Origin: Streptomyces sp. Ru62
GTDB taxonomy: Bacteria > Actinomycetota > Actinomycetes > Streptomycetales > Streptomycetaceae
DNA: 64,000 nt
Assembly: GCF_002920615.1 (NCBI RefSeq)
Contig: NZ_PQSU01000028.1
Span: 1 to 64,000, forward strand
Direction: 5' to 3'
Every line of letters starts with the position of its first letter. Position 1 is the stretch's first letter. Positions 35,013-44,339 of this stretch are shown piece after piece. The notes beneath the pieces are model-generated. The model was not told where the DNA came from. It searched no databases and saw nothing but the letters and a program-made list of their open reading frames with translations. A program made the position numbers and the translations under genes.

Positions 35013-36251
35013 TCACTTGCGGCCCGGCGTCCAGTTCATGCCCCAGCCGTAGGCGCGGTCTATGGTCCGCTGCGGGCTCGATCCGCGTTCCGGCACCAGA
35101 TACCGCGCCTCGCGCTGGACGAGCAGGTCGCCGCCGGTGTTGGTGATCAGCGCGAGCGCGCACACCGGGGAGTCGACGGTGCACTCGTCCAGCGAGAACT
35201 CGATGGGTGCGCCGTGCTGCGGCTGGAGGGTGACGGTGGCGTGCAGGTCGGCGAAGGAACGGGCGCCCTCGTAGATGGTGACGAAGACGAGGATGCGCCG
35301 GAAGTCCTGCTTGTGGTCGAGGTTGACGGTGAGGTTCTCGCCGGCCGCCACGGCTCCGGTGCGGTCGTCGCCGTCGAGGTGGATGTACGGCGGCCGGTGA
35401 AGCGAGCCGAAGGCGTTCCCGAGGGCCTGTACGACTCCCTTGCGGCCGTCGGTGAGTTCGTACAGCGCGCACAGGTCGAGGTCGATGTCGCCACCGCCGC
35501 CCCAGCGGCCCCAGCCCGTGGGGTGTTTGCGTGTCTGCCAGTTGAGGTTCACCCGCATCGCCCCGGAGGTGCCGCCCTGCTTGGCCAGCGAGACGGAGGG
35601 GGCCGCCTTGGTGAGGGTGACCTTGGAGAGGCGGACGGGCTGCGCCGGGGGCGGCGGGGTGGGGGCCGTGGCGGGGCGCGGCGGCGTGGTGACCGGGGCC
35701 GGCGCGGTGGGCGGTGCGGTGTGCTGCGGTTCGTCGACGGTGATACCGAAGTCCGTCGCCAGGCCTTCGAGTCCGCTGCTGTAGCCCTGGCCGACGGCAC
35801 GGAACTTCCAGGCGCCCTGGCGGCGGTAGAACTCGCCGAGCACGAAGGCCGTCTCGACGGTCGCGCCGGGGCTGTCGAAGCGGGCGACCACCTGGCCGGA
35901 GGCGGCGTCGGTCACCTCGATGGAGAGGTCCGGGACCTGCCCGAAGGTTCCGCCGTCGGCGGAGGCGGCGAGGACGATCCGTTCCACGGCGCCCTCCACG
36001 CGCGCGAGGTCGGCCCACAGGGTGTCGGTGACCCGTCCGCCGGTGGTCCGCTTGCCCTCGTGGCGCACCGCGCCGGAGGAGTGGGCGGGCTGGTTGTAGA
36101 AGACGAAGTCCCCGTCGGAGCGCACCTTTCCGGCGACGAGCAGCAGCGCCGAGGCGTCGGCGTCCGGAATCCCGGGGCCGGAGCGCCAGCCCACTTCGAC
36201 GCGCAGCGCCGTGGTGGGCACCGGTGTGTTGGATCCTTTCGGCATTGACAT
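35013..36251 (-). CDS. Double TerD-domain protein
   Basis: A 412-aa cytoplasmic protein with two TerD (calcium-binding) domains. The first is at about 8-170 (ALRVEVGWRS, DGDFVFYNQPAH). A Pro/Ala/Thr linker at about 185-215 follows, then the second domain (MRVNLNWQTR, GDIDLDLCALYELTDGRKG, HLDGDDRTG). The family belongs to tellurite-resistance/stress operons but is widespread and multiplied in Streptomyces, where it affects differentiation. ATG 36251 is used; ATG 36245 is close and equally plausible. It is a stand-alone gene and probably shares the 36252-36539 promoter region with the divergent gene. Confidence 0.92.
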   Translation of the reverse strand: MSMPKGSNTPVPTTALRVEVGWRSGPGIPDADASALLLVAGKVRSDGDFVFYNQPAHSSGAVRHEGKRTTGGRVTDTLWADLARVEGAVERIVLAASADGGTFGQVPDLSIEVTDAASGQVVARFDSPGATVETAFVLGEFYRRQGAWKFRAVGQGYSSGLEGLATDFGITVDEPQHTAPPTAPAPVTTPPRPATAPTPPPPAQPVRLSKVTLTKAAPSVSLAKQGGTSGAMRVNLNWQTRKHPTGWGRWGGGGDIDLDLCALYELTDGRKGVVQALGNAFGSLHRPPYIHLDGDDRTGAVAAGENLTVNLDHKQDFRRILVFVTIYEGARSFADLHATVTLQPQHGAPIEFSLDECTVDSPVCALALITNTGGDLLVQREARYLVPERGSSPQRTIDRAYGWGMNWTPGRK

Positions 36252-36526
36252 GTCCGCCCCCATCAGGTGTCGGCTCCGGGGTCTCGCCCCGCGTCCGTCT
36301 CATCCCTACCCGCACAACCTATTGCCGGGTGCGTCGCCCGCCCATGAGCGGCACAGGAAGATCGCCGGTCAACCGCCGGTAACCCGGGACGAACGCGGCC
36401 TTTACACGATCCAAACGTGGATCGGCGTCCCTTTTTGCCAAGTTCGCTCGTATTGGGGATCCCAGGCTCCTGCCGACACGGAAAACAACCCTCTTATCGG
36501 TCTCCCCAACCAGCACATCGTGGGCT

Positions 36527-36540
36527 TAACTTATGTGCCA
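36527..36540 (+). promoter_or_regulatory. Likely leaderless promoter
   Basis: A -10-like TAACTT (36527-36532) is followed 8 nt later by the A of the ATG at 36540, the right distance for transcription to start at the initiation codon. No ribosome-binding site precedes the gene, supporting a leaderless message. No clear -35 element was found. Confidence 0.4.
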
Positions 36541-36980
36541 TGACCTCCCCCCGCTCCACTTATGGTGGCGGCTACTACTCCGCCTCCTTCCCGGACACCC
36601 CGATCTACGACTCGCTCGTCGCCGAGCGGGGCACCCCGCAGATCGCCCCGATCCGGGTCCCCGCCGCCTACGACACGGGCAGCAGCCTGCCCGCCCTGCC
36701 GTCGGCCCTCCCCGCCCTCCCGGCGGCACCGGTCCAGCAGCAGCCCCCCGCCTACGGCTACCCGCAGTCGCAGCAGCCCGCACCGCTGCAGCAGGCGCCC
36801 ACGGCGTACATCCCGCAGCAGGCCAGCGCCCCGCGCGGCTACCCCGGTCCGCAGGCCCCGCAGCAGCAGCGGCCGATGGCACCGGGCAACGGGTACGAGG
36901 CCATGCGCCCGGCCGCGCCGCGGCCCGCGCCGGCTCCCTACCAGGACCCGTACAACAACCAGCAGTACCGCGGTTACTGA
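36540..36980 (+). CDS. Pro/Gln-rich low-complexity protein (DUF6643-like)
   Basis: A 146-aa protein. The N-terminal part (about 1-45; PRSTYGGGYYSASFPDTPIY and DSLVAERGTPQIAPIRVPAA) is well ordered and resembles a conserved Streptomyces family I tentatively recall as DUF6643. The remainder is Pro-, Gln- and Ala-rich with many QQ pairs and Tyr residues, and is probably disordered. No signal peptide, so cytoplasmic. The gene appears leaderless. Function unknown; its position beside TerD and a MOSC protein gives no direct clue. Confidence 0.75.
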   Translation: MTSPRSTYGGGYYSASFPDTPIYDSLVAERGTPQIAPIRVPAAYDTGSSLPALPSALPALPAAPVQQQPPAYGYPQSQQPAPLQQAPTAYIPQQASAPRGYPGPQAPQQQRPMAPGNGYEAMRPAAPRPAPAPYQDPYNNQQYRGY

Positions 36981-37025
36981 CCGCTCGCGCCCCGGCTGTC
37001 CGTGCCGCCTGGCACGATGGACGGC

Positions 37026-37850
37026 ATGGGACACGCCGAAGTGGAGTCGATCCACGTCCACCCGGTCAAGGCGTTCCGGGGCGTCTCGCCCCGGGAGGCC
37101 GTCGTGGAGCCCTGGGGCCTGGCCGGCGACCGGCGCTGGGCGCTGATCGACCACGGGGGGAAGGTCGTCACGCAGCGCGAGCAGCCGCGTCTCGCCCTGG
37201 CCGCCGCCGAGCCTCTGACCGGCGGCGGCCTTCGTCTGTCCGCGCCCGGCCGGCCGCCGCTGACGGTCGAGGTGCCGGAGCCGGCGGCGACCGTGCCGGT
37301 GAACGTGTTCGGCACGAAGGTGGAGGGGGTCCCGGCCGGCCCGGCCGCACACGCCTGGTGCAGCGCCTATCTGGGGTCCGAGGTCCGCCTGGTCCACATG
37401 GACGACCCGGCCACCCGTCGCCCGGTCGACCCCGAGTACGCCCTGCCCGGCGAGACGGTGAGCTTCGCCGACGGCTACCCCCTGCTGGTCACGACGGTGG
37501 CCTCGCTGGACGCCCTGAACTCCCTGATCGCGCAGGGGCCGAACGCCCACGAGGGCCCGCTGCCCATGAACCGGTTCCGGCCGAACGTCGTCGTCGCGGG
37601 CACCGAGCCGTGGGCCGAGGACCACTGGACGCGGATCGCCGTCGGCGAGGTCGTCTTCCGGGCCCCGAAGCCGAGTGGACGGTGTGTGGTGACCACCACC
37701 GACCAGGCCACGGCCGTACGGGGCCGCGAACCGCTACGCACCCTGGCGCGCCACCGCAGGATCGGCGGCAGGCTGCTGTTCGGCCAGAACCTGGTGCCCC
37801 TCTCCCCCGGCACGGTCAGGGTCGGTGACCCGGTGCGGGTGCTGGGGTAG
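37026..37850 (+). CDS. MOSC domain-containing protein
   Basis: A 274-aa protein with an N-terminal MOSC beta-barrel (about 5-120; HVHPVKAFRG, WGLAGDRRWALIDHGGKVV) and a C-terminal MOSC domain (about 130-274; MNRFRPNVVVAG, SGRCVVTTTDQ, GGRLLFGQNLVP). The conserved Cys in GRC is the candidate molybdenum-cofactor ligand, as in YcbX and mARC proteins, which reduce N-hydroxylated compounds. ATG 37026 follows a weak RBS region. Likely a cytoplasmic Mo-dependent reductase; the electron donor is not in the window. Confidence 0.9.
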   Translation: MGHAEVESIHVHPVKAFRGVSPREAVVEPWGLAGDRRWALIDHGGKVVTQREQPRLALAAAEPLTGGGLRLSAPGRPPLTVEVPEPAATVPVNVFGTKVEGVPAGPAAHAWCSAYLGSEVRLVHMDDPATRRPVDPEYALPGETVSFADGYPLLVTTVASLDALNSLIAQGPNAHEGPLPMNRFRPNVVVAGTEPWAEDHWTRIAVGEVVFRAPKPSGRCVVTTTDQATAVRGREPLRTLARHRRIGGRLLFGQNLVPLSPGTVRVGDPVRVLG

Positions 37851-38050
37851 GGACCGGCCCCCGCACTGCCGTCGGTGTGATCCGACGGACCGGGAACCAG
37901 GGGGCGGGTGCCGGGCGTTGAGCAGCGTGAGAAATTCGTGAGGGGCCGCGTGCGTCAGGTACCGCGGCGGACGTGCATCGCTCGCACCGGGTCCGGTCCG
38001 GGGGCGAGCGCGGACGCCGGGGATCGTGGCGGACCGGAGGGGGTGGGGAC

Positions 38051-38656
38051 ATGCGAGCACTCAGCGGGCTGTGGCGCTGGCGGCGCAATCCGCTGTGCCG
38101 CGCGACCGATCTGGCCGAGGCGTGGGTGGCCCTGGTGGCGCTGCTGCTCATCGTGGTGGCCGTACCCGTGACCGGCTGCCTGGTCGGTGCCGCCGCCCAG
38201 GACTCGCTCCAGCGGTCCGTACGGCTGCAGCAGCACACGCGCCATCCGGTCGAGGCCACCGTGGTGCGGGAGCTGGGCGGGGCCCTGCCGGAGGCCGACC
38301 CCGACACCACTTCCGCGCGCGAGACCGGCAGCCGGGTGCTCGCCGACTGGACCGCGCCGGACGGCACCCCGCAGCACGGCCCGGTCCTGGCGGACCTCAA
38401 GTCCCCGCACCGTGGGGACCACTTCCGGCTGTGGACCGATCCGCACGGCCGAATAACGACCCGCCCGCTGGACTCCGCGACGGCCACGACGCACGCCGTG
38501 CTCGCGGGAGTCGGCGCGGCGCTGCTGGCCGCGGCCCTGATCGAGGGCGGGCGCCGTCTGACCGTCTGGCGCCTGGTCCGCCGGCGGTACGCGCGCTGGG
38601 ACCAGGCCTGGGACCGGGCGGGTCCGGACTGGGGCAAGGCGGGCACCGGGAGCTGA
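38051..38656 (+). CDS. Rv1733c-like membrane protein
   Basis: A 201-aa protein with one hydrophobic helix near 25-48 and another near 150-172, separated by a soluble extracytoplasmic domain (EATVVRELGGALPEAD, HRGDHFRLWTDPHGRITT). The N-terminal WRWRRNPLCRATDLAEAWVA is characteristic of Rv1733c-type actinobacterial proteins. GGAGGGGG lies upstream of ATG 38051. Function is unknown; in mycobacteria the family is associated with dormancy and stress. It is followed by the beta-helix/AAA gene after 229 bp. Confidence 0.82.
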   Translation: MRALSGLWRWRRNPLCRATDLAEAWVALVALLLIVVAVPVTGCLVGAAAQDSLQRSVRLQQHTRHPVEATVVRELGGALPEADPDTTSARETGSRVLADWTAPDGTPQHGPVLADLKSPHRGDHFRLWTDPHGRITTRPLDSATATTHAVLAGVGAALLAAALIEGGRRLTVWRLVRRRYARWDQAWDRAGPDWGKAGTGS

Positions 38657-38885
38657 CGGCCTTCCGGCTCTGGTCAACTCGGCATCCACGCACGCGCTAC
38701 GGTGGACCGGCCGAAGCGTATTCGGCGACAACCCGCGGGTGCGTGAACCCCGGGGCGCACAGGTCTCCAGGGGCGCGGACGCACTGACGCCCCGGGGGCC
38801 GAGCACGGTCCCGGTCCGGGCACCGGCGGCAGCGCCCCGCGGGCCGCGAGCCATCAGTACGACGAGGTGGGGGCACAGCAACGCC

Positions 38886-41324
38886 ATGGCACAGGGCACG
38901 GTCCAGGTGACGCACACCGGTACTTCGCGGTGGCGGCGCCGCACGGGTGAGTACGCTTCGCTCGCCGCCGCCCTGGAGGCCGCCGCCGACGGCGACGTCC
39001 TCACCATCGCCCCCGGCACCTACCGGGAGAACCTCGTCGTCCAGCGGGCGGTGACACTCCGCGGGCCCGAGGGCTCGTCCGGCTCGGTGCGGATCGCGCC
39101 GGTGGACGGCGTTCCGCTCACCGTGCGGGCCTCGGCCGTCGTGCAGGACCTGCACATCGAGGGGCAGGACGCGGCGGCGCCCGCGCTGCTGGTCGAGGAG
39201 GGCACACCCGAGCTGTTGGACGTGCGGATCGTCACGCGGTCCGCCGCCGGCATCGAGGTGCGCGGCGACGCCCGCCCGACCGTTCGCCGGTGCACCGTCG
39301 ACAACCCGGCCGGCATCGGCATCTCCGTACTCGACGGCGGGGGCGGGGTGTTCGAGGAGTGCGAGGTCGTCGCGGCCGGACAGGCGGGCGTGGCGGTGCG
39401 CGGCGGGGCGCATCCCCGGCTGGAGCGCTGCCGGGTGCACCACGCCTCCGGTACCGGGCTGACCGCGACCGGCGAGAACACCTCGGTGGAGGCGGTGGGC
39501 TGCGAGATCTACGAGGTGCGCGGCTCCGGGGTGCAGGTCACCCAGCGGGCCACCGCGCACCTGACCGACTGCGAGGTGCACCGCACCACCGCCGACGGCA
39601 TCACCCTGGACACCGACGCGGTGCTCACGCTCGCCGACTGCCACCTCCACGACATCCCGGAGAACGCGGTCGACCTGCGCTCGCGCTCGGTGCTCACGCT
39701 GACCCGTACGACGGTCCGCCGGTTCGGGCGCAACGGCCTGTCGGTGTGGGACCCGGGGACCCGGGTGGACGCCAACCAGTGCGAGATCTTCGACAGCACC
39801 GGCGACTACCCGGCGGTGTGGGTGAGCGACGGGGCCACCGCCGTACTGGAATCCTGCCGGGTGCACGACGTGCCGGACGCGCTGTTCGTCCTGGACCGCG
39901 GCTCCCGCGCGGACGTCGTCGACAGCGATCTGTCGCAGGTGCGCAACACGGCCGTGTCGGTGAGCGACGGGGCGACCGCGCAGCTGGACGACTGCCGGAT
40001 CAGGGACGCGGCCACCGGTGCCTGGTTCCGCGACCACGGCAGCGGCGGCACGCTCAACAACTGCGGCCTGGACGGCACCCAGACCGGTGTGATCGTCACC
40101 AAGGGCGCCGACCCGACCATCGAGCGGTGCACGGTCGACTCCCCCTCGGAGGCCGGTTTCTACGTCTCCGCGGGCGGCCGGGGCAGCTTCCTGAACTGCC
40201 GGGTCACCGGCAGCGGCGGCTACGGCTTCCATGTGATCGACGGCTGCCGTACAACGCTGCGCAGATGCCGGACGGAGCGGTGCGCGCGCGGCGGCTACGA
40301 GTTCGCCGACGCGGGCCCGGACGCGGGTCCCGGGACCGGACCGGTCGTGGAGGACTGCACCAGCGACGAGAGCGGCGGTGTCCGGGCGCCCGCGGTCCGG
40401 GAGGCGGCCGTGGAGACGGCGGCACAGTCCGCGGGCCTGCTCGGCGCGCTCCCCGGGCAGCGGGCCGCGGAGCAGGCTCCGCCCGTCTCCGTGGCGGAGC
40501 CGGAGAAGCCCCAGCGCACGTCGAAGGACGTGCTCGGGGAACTCGACGCGCTGGTCGGCCTGGAGAGCGTCAAACGCGAGGTCCGGGCGCTGACCGACAT
40601 GATCGAGGTGGGCCGGCGCCGGCAGCGGGCGGGGCTGAAGGCGGCCTCCGTCAAGCGGCATCTGGTCTTCACCGGCTCGCCCGGCACCGGCAAGACCACG
40701 GTCGCCCGGCTCTACGGCGAGATCCTCGCCTCGCTGGACGTGCTGGAGAAGGGCCATCTGGTGGAAGTGTCCCGGGTCGACCTGGTCGGTGAGCACATCG
40801 GCTCCACGGCGATCCGCACCCAGGAGGCCTTCGAGCGGGCGCGCGGTGGTGTGCTGTTCATCGACGAGGCGTACGCGCTGTCCCCGGAGGACGCCGGGCG
40901 GGACTTCGGCAAGGAGGCCATCGACACGCTGGTGAAGCTGATGGAGGACCACCGGGACGCGGTGGTGGTGATCGTCGCCGGGTACACCGCGGAGATGGAG
41001 CGCTTCCTGTCCGTCAACCCGGGCGTGGCCTCCCGCTTCTCCCGCACCATCACCTTCGGCGACTACGGTCCCGAGGAACTGCTGCGGATCGTGGAACAGC
41101 AGGCGGACGAGCACGAGTACCGGCTGGCGCCGGGCGCGTCCGAGGCGCTGCTGAAGTACTTCACGGCGATCCCGAAGGGCCCGGCGTTCGGCAACGGCCG
41201 CACCGCCCGGCAGACCTTCGAGGCGATGGTGGAGCGCCACGCGAGCCGCGTCGCCCAGCTGCCCGACCCGACCACCGACGACCTGACCCTGCTCTACGCG
41301 GAGGACCTGCCGGATCTGCCCTGA
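38886..41324 (+). CDS. Parallel beta-helix protein fused to CbbX/EccA-type AAA ATPase
   Basis: An 812-aa two-part protein. Residues about 20-500 consist of repeating short coils (A-x-L-x-D-C-x-V/I type, e.g. ATAHLTDCEVHRTTADGITL) typical of right-handed parallel beta-helices of the CASH group. After an Ala/Pro linker, a CbbX/SpoVK-type AAA domain occupies about 535-800, with Walker A GSPGTGKTT (near 597), Walker B VLFIDEAY (near 656) and ASRFSRTITF as the arginine-finger region. No signal peptide, so cytoplasmic. The AAA part resembles EccA of type VII secretion and CbbX remodellers. A role as an ATP-driven protein remodeller using the helix as scaffold is inferred. ATG 38886 has GAGGTGGGGG upstream. 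Confidence 0.9.
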   Translation: MAQGTVQVTHTGTSRWRRRTGEYASLAAALEAAADGDVLTIAPGTYRENLVVQRAVTLRGPEGSSGSVRIAPVDGVPLTVRASAVVQDLHIEGQDAAAPALLVEEGTPELLDVRIVTRSAAGIEVRGDARPTVRRCTVDNPAGIGISVLDGGGGVFEECEVVAAGQAGVAVRGGAHPRLERCRVHHASGTGLTATGENTSVEAVGCEIYEVRGSGVQVTQRATAHLTDCEVHRTTADGITLDTDAVLTLADCHLHDIPENAVDLRSRSVLTLTRTTVRRFGRNGLSVWDPGTRVDANQCEIFDSTGDYPAVWVSDGATAVLESCRVHDVPDALFVLDRGSRADVVDSDLSQVRNTAVSVSDGATAQLDDCRIRDAATGAWFRDHGSGGTLNNCGLDGTQTGVIVTKGADPTIERCTVDSPSEAGFYVSAGGRGSFLNCRVTGSGGYGFHVIDGCRTTLRRCRTERCARGGYEFADAGPDAGPGTGPVVEDCTSDESGGVRAPAVREAAVETAAQSAGLLGALPGQRAAEQAPPVSVAEPEKPQRTSKDVLGELDALVGLESVKREVRALTDMIEVGRRRQRAGLKAASVKRHLVFTGSPGTGKTTVARLYGEILASLDVLEKGHLVEVSRVDLVGEHIGSTAIRTQEAFERARGGVLFIDEAYALSPEDAGRDFGKEAIDTLVKLMEDHRDAVVVIVAGYTAEMERFLSVNPGVASRFSRTITFGDYGPEELLRIVEQQADEHEYRLAPGASEALLKYFTAIPKGPAFGNGRTARQTFEAMVERHASRVAQLPDPTTDDLTLLYAEDLPDLP

Positions 41325-41364
41325 GCCGTCCCGTGGGCCGGTCGGGGCAGGCCCGTCGACCACG

Positions 41365-44079
41365 TCACACCGAGGGTCCGGCGGTCCCGGTCCGAGGCCC
41401 CGGCTCGGGGCGCTGGCCCGGCAGCTCCGGGTGCAGACGGGTCAGCAGGCGGGCCCGTTCGCGGGTGAAGGCGGGGTCCGTCTGGTAGTCGGAGTGGCCG
41501 AGGATCGGGGCCGGCAGCGGGTGGTCCGGGGTGCGGCCGTAGGCGAGGGGGTCCCGCAGGGGCTCGTGGTCCACGTCCGGGGAGGTGTCGTCGGGGACGC
41601 GGACGGGGCCGCCGATGGGATCGGTGCGCCGGTAGAGGTTGCGCCAGCAGTCGATCTCGTGGTGCAGGGCGGCCAGGGACGGCGGGCCGAAGTGGGCCGG
41701 GAACCAGCGGCCGTACAGGCGCTCCAGTGGTGAGCCGTAGGTGAGCAGGGCGACCCGCCCGCGTACGGAGGGCGGTGACTGCCAGGCCGCCGCGGCGGCG
41801 AGGACGCTGCCCTGGGAGTGGCCGGACAGCACCAGCCGGCCTCCGCTGCGCCGGGTCCAGGTGGCCATGCGCCAGGTCAGGTCGGGCACCGCGCGCTCGG
41901 CGTAGCAGGGCGGTGCGAAGGGGTGGGCGGCGCGCGGCCAGAAGGTGCCGACGTCCCAGAGGATGCCGATGGTGCGCCGGGCCGAGGCGTCCTTGTAGGC
42001 CCGCCTGCCCCAGGTCACGAACAGCAGGAAGCCGAGGCCGACCAGCCAGGAACCCAGCGCCTGCGAGGTCTCGGCCACGGCCTGGACGAGGTGGTGGGTG
42101 CGGTGGGCAGCCCCGTCGGGCGTCTTCCTCGTGGCCAGGGCCCCGGCCAGCGCCACGGAGCCCAGGACCAGGGTGGTGGCGGTGAGTACGGCGACGACGA
42201 GCGGCGCCCGGTCGGTGAGGGTGGCCATGGCCCGCGCGTGGGCGATGGCGCGGGTGCGGGCCGGGTCCTCGGGCTCGCCGGGGTGCTCGCGGCGGACCCG
42301 CTCCCGTTCGGCTCGGGCGAGCCGGGCGGTGTGCAGGGCGAGCCCGGCGACCAGGAGCAGCAGGACCGCGAGGAGCGGCGGGATGACGGACGCCTGCCAG
42401 GTCAGCAGGACGGGCGGGCCGGTGAGCAGGGCGCGGGTGCCGTCCAGCCAGTCGGCGACGCGCTGGGCGACCCCGCCGGAGATCACGCCGCCCAGCGCGC
42501 AGGCGAGCAGGGCGACCGCGGGACCGCCGAGGCCGCGCATCGCGGCGCGCGGGTCGGGGCGGCGCCGGTGCAGGTACCCGGCCACGGCGGCGAGGGCGAC
42601 GACGAGCAGGCCCTGGGCCAGCATGAGGGCGCCGAAGGAGGGGTCACCGGGCAGCCGGCCGGTGGACCGCCAGCCGGGCCGGGACCAGCCGGCGTACACC
42701 AGCCCGAGCAGCAGCAGGGCAAGCGCGGCGAGCGGCAGGCAGCGTACGAGGTGCCGGTCGAGCCGCTGGTCGAGCCGTCTCTCGCTGCGGCCCCGGCGGC
42801 AGACCACCACGACCACCGCCGCCCCGCAGACGACCAGCGCGGCCGCCAGCCCCAGGCCGAGGACGTCCAGGACCACGGGGCCGCCGGGTCGGTGGTCGAA
42901 GCGGGCCGCCGGGGTGGTGACGGCGGCGGCCACCGTGAGCAGACCGGCCGCGGTGTGCGCCGCGCGCAGCCGGGCGACCAGACGGCGCCCGTACCAGAAC
43001 CCGGGCCGGGCCAGCGCACTGCCGTGGGCGGCGGGCTCGACGCCATCACTGTCCGACTCCGGCCGGCCCCTGCCCGGCACGGGCCCACCGCCGGCCGGCT
43101 CCCGTCGGCCCCGGCCCGGCTCCGATTCCCCGCCGGTCGAGACCGGCCCACCACTGCCGGACTCCGCACTGCCGCCGGCCGGCTCCGGTCCGCCCCCGTC
43201 GGGCTGCGATCCCCCGCCGGCCAGGGCCGGCCCACCACTGCCCGACTCGGCTCCGCCGCTTCCCTGCACCGGTCCACCGTTGGCCAAGGCGGGTTCCTCG
43301 CCGGGCGGCCAAGACCCGCCGCCGGCCGACTCCTGGTCGTCACCGGTCGGGCCCGGGGTGGAGGACAGCGGTCGGTGGGACTCGTAGGCGCGCCAGGTGC
43401 GGCGGGAGAGGTACCACAGCAGGCCGGTCAGCATGACCGGCAGTGTCGCCGCGAGGGCCAGTCGGCGGCCGGGGGCGCTCCACCAACCGCCGACGGCGGG
43501 TGACAGGAAGCCCAGCCAGGAGTGGCGCCGGACGCAGGACTGCACGCCCGCGCACTGCCAGGCGACCAGGTCGAGCGCCACCTCGCAGGCGGCTGCCACC
43601 AGCAGCACGGTCAGGGTGAGGGCCGACAGACGCACCAGGAGGCCGTAGAGCCGGACGACACGTGGTCGGCCGGGTGCGGCGGGGCGCATCCAGTGGGCGA
43701 GGTTCACCACCATGAACGGCAGCAGCAACAGCCACAGGGCGCGGCTGCCGTCGCCGGAGGTCAGGTTGCACCAGACGTACGCCTCCCGGACCGGTCCGCT
43801 CCGGGGCTCCCGCCCGCGCCCTCTCCCCGCCCCTGCCCCGGCGCCCCCGCCGTCCGGGGCGGCCTCGGTGTCCTCGGCGCGCCGGAAGACGGCGGCCGTG
43901 TCGTCGCCGGTGACCCGGACCGTGCGCGGGTCGCCGAGCATCTTCTCCGGCGTGGTCCCGCCGACCCCGTGCACCAGCAGTTCCAGCTCGGTCTCCGGTG
44001 GCTCCCCGGGCCGGCCCACGTACGTCCCGGCGGGACGCTGCTCCCGCTGTCCCGCCCGGCGCTCCTGCGCGCTTCCCAC
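41365..44079 (-). CDS. Polytopic membrane protein with split alpha/beta-hydrolase fold
   Basis: A 904-aa protein. The N-terminus carries ELELLVHGVGGTTPEKML, which looks like the early strand and oxyanion loop of an alpha/beta hydrolase. About eight to ten transmembrane segments follow. The C-terminal quarter has the nucleophile elbow GHSQGS with S755, a probable acid (YRRTDPIGG) and a late His (LGHSDYQTD). The membrane region thus appears inserted into one hydrolase fold. A Gly/Pro/Glu-rich repetitive loop lies at about 245-345. The start is GTG 44079 with GGGGGAAG upstream. The substrate is unknown; a lipid or ester at the membrane surface would fit. Confidence 0.8.
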   Translation of the reverse strand: MGSAQERRAGQREQRPAGTYVGRPGEPPETELELLVHGVGGTTPEKMLGDPRTVRVTGDDTAAVFRRAEDTEAAPDGGGAGAGAGRGRGREPRSGPVREAYVWCNLTSGDGSRALWLLLLPFMVVNLAHWMRPAAPGRPRVVRLYGLLVRLSALTLTVLLVAAACEVALDLVAWQCAGVQSCVRRHSWLGFLSPAVGGWWSAPGRRLALAATLPVMLTGLLWYLSRRTWRAYESHRPLSSTPGPTGDDQESAGGGSWPPGEEPALANGGPVQGSGGAESGSGGPALAGGGSQPDGGGPEPAGGSAESGSGGPVSTGGESEPGRGRREPAGGGPVPGRGRPESDSDGVEPAAHGSALARPGFWYGRRLVARLRAAHTAAGLLTVAAAVTTPAARFDHRPGGPVVLDVLGLGLAAALVVCGAAVVVVVCRRGRSERRLDQRLDRHLVRCLPLAALALLLLGLVYAGWSRPGWRSTGRLPGDPSFGALMLAQGLLVVALAAVAGYLHRRRPDPRAAMRGLGGPAVALLACALGGVISGGVAQRVADWLDGTRALLTGPPVLLTWQASVIPPLLAVLLLLVAGLALHTARLARAERERVRREHPGEPEDPARTRAIAHARAMATLTDRAPLVVAVLTATTLVLGSVALAGALATRKTPDGAAHRTHHLVQAVAETSQALGSWLVGLGFLLFVTWGRRAYKDASARRTIGILWDVGTFWPRAAHPFAPPCYAERAVPDLTWRMATWTRRSGGRLVLSGHSQGSVLAAAAAWQSPPSVRGRVALLTYGSPLERLYGRWFPAHFGPPSLAALHHEIDCWRNLYRRTDPIGGPVRVPDDTSPDVDHEPLRDPLAYGRTPDHPLPAPILGHSDYQTDPAFTRERARLLTRLHPELPGQRPEPGPRTGTAGPSV
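43120..43290 (-). repeat. 84-bp tandem repeat inside the membrane hydrolase gene
   Basis: The segment coding AESGSGGP recurs at 43144-43167 and 43228-43251, exactly 84 bp (28 codons) apart, with related Gly/Pro/Glu-rich sequence between. The repeat keeps the reading frame and encodes a flexible loop. Confidence 0.7.
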
Positions 44080-44339
44080 TGTTCTGACACTTCCCCCGTG
44101 ACGCCTGACGCCTGTGTCGTGCGCGCTTCAGGATCGCCGGTCCGGCGGTCGCGTACACCTCTCGTCACGGAATCTCCCCGAACCGTGTGACGGCGGACGG
44201 GTCGCGACGCGGTGGCGCAACCGGTGCCGACCCGTGAAAAGATGGGACGCCCGCGCACTGCCGGACAGAGGGAACTTCCTGGTCGGAGCCGGTGCACCGG
44301 GCGTGTCGGACGGATGGCGGCGAAAGGACCGGAGCGTAC

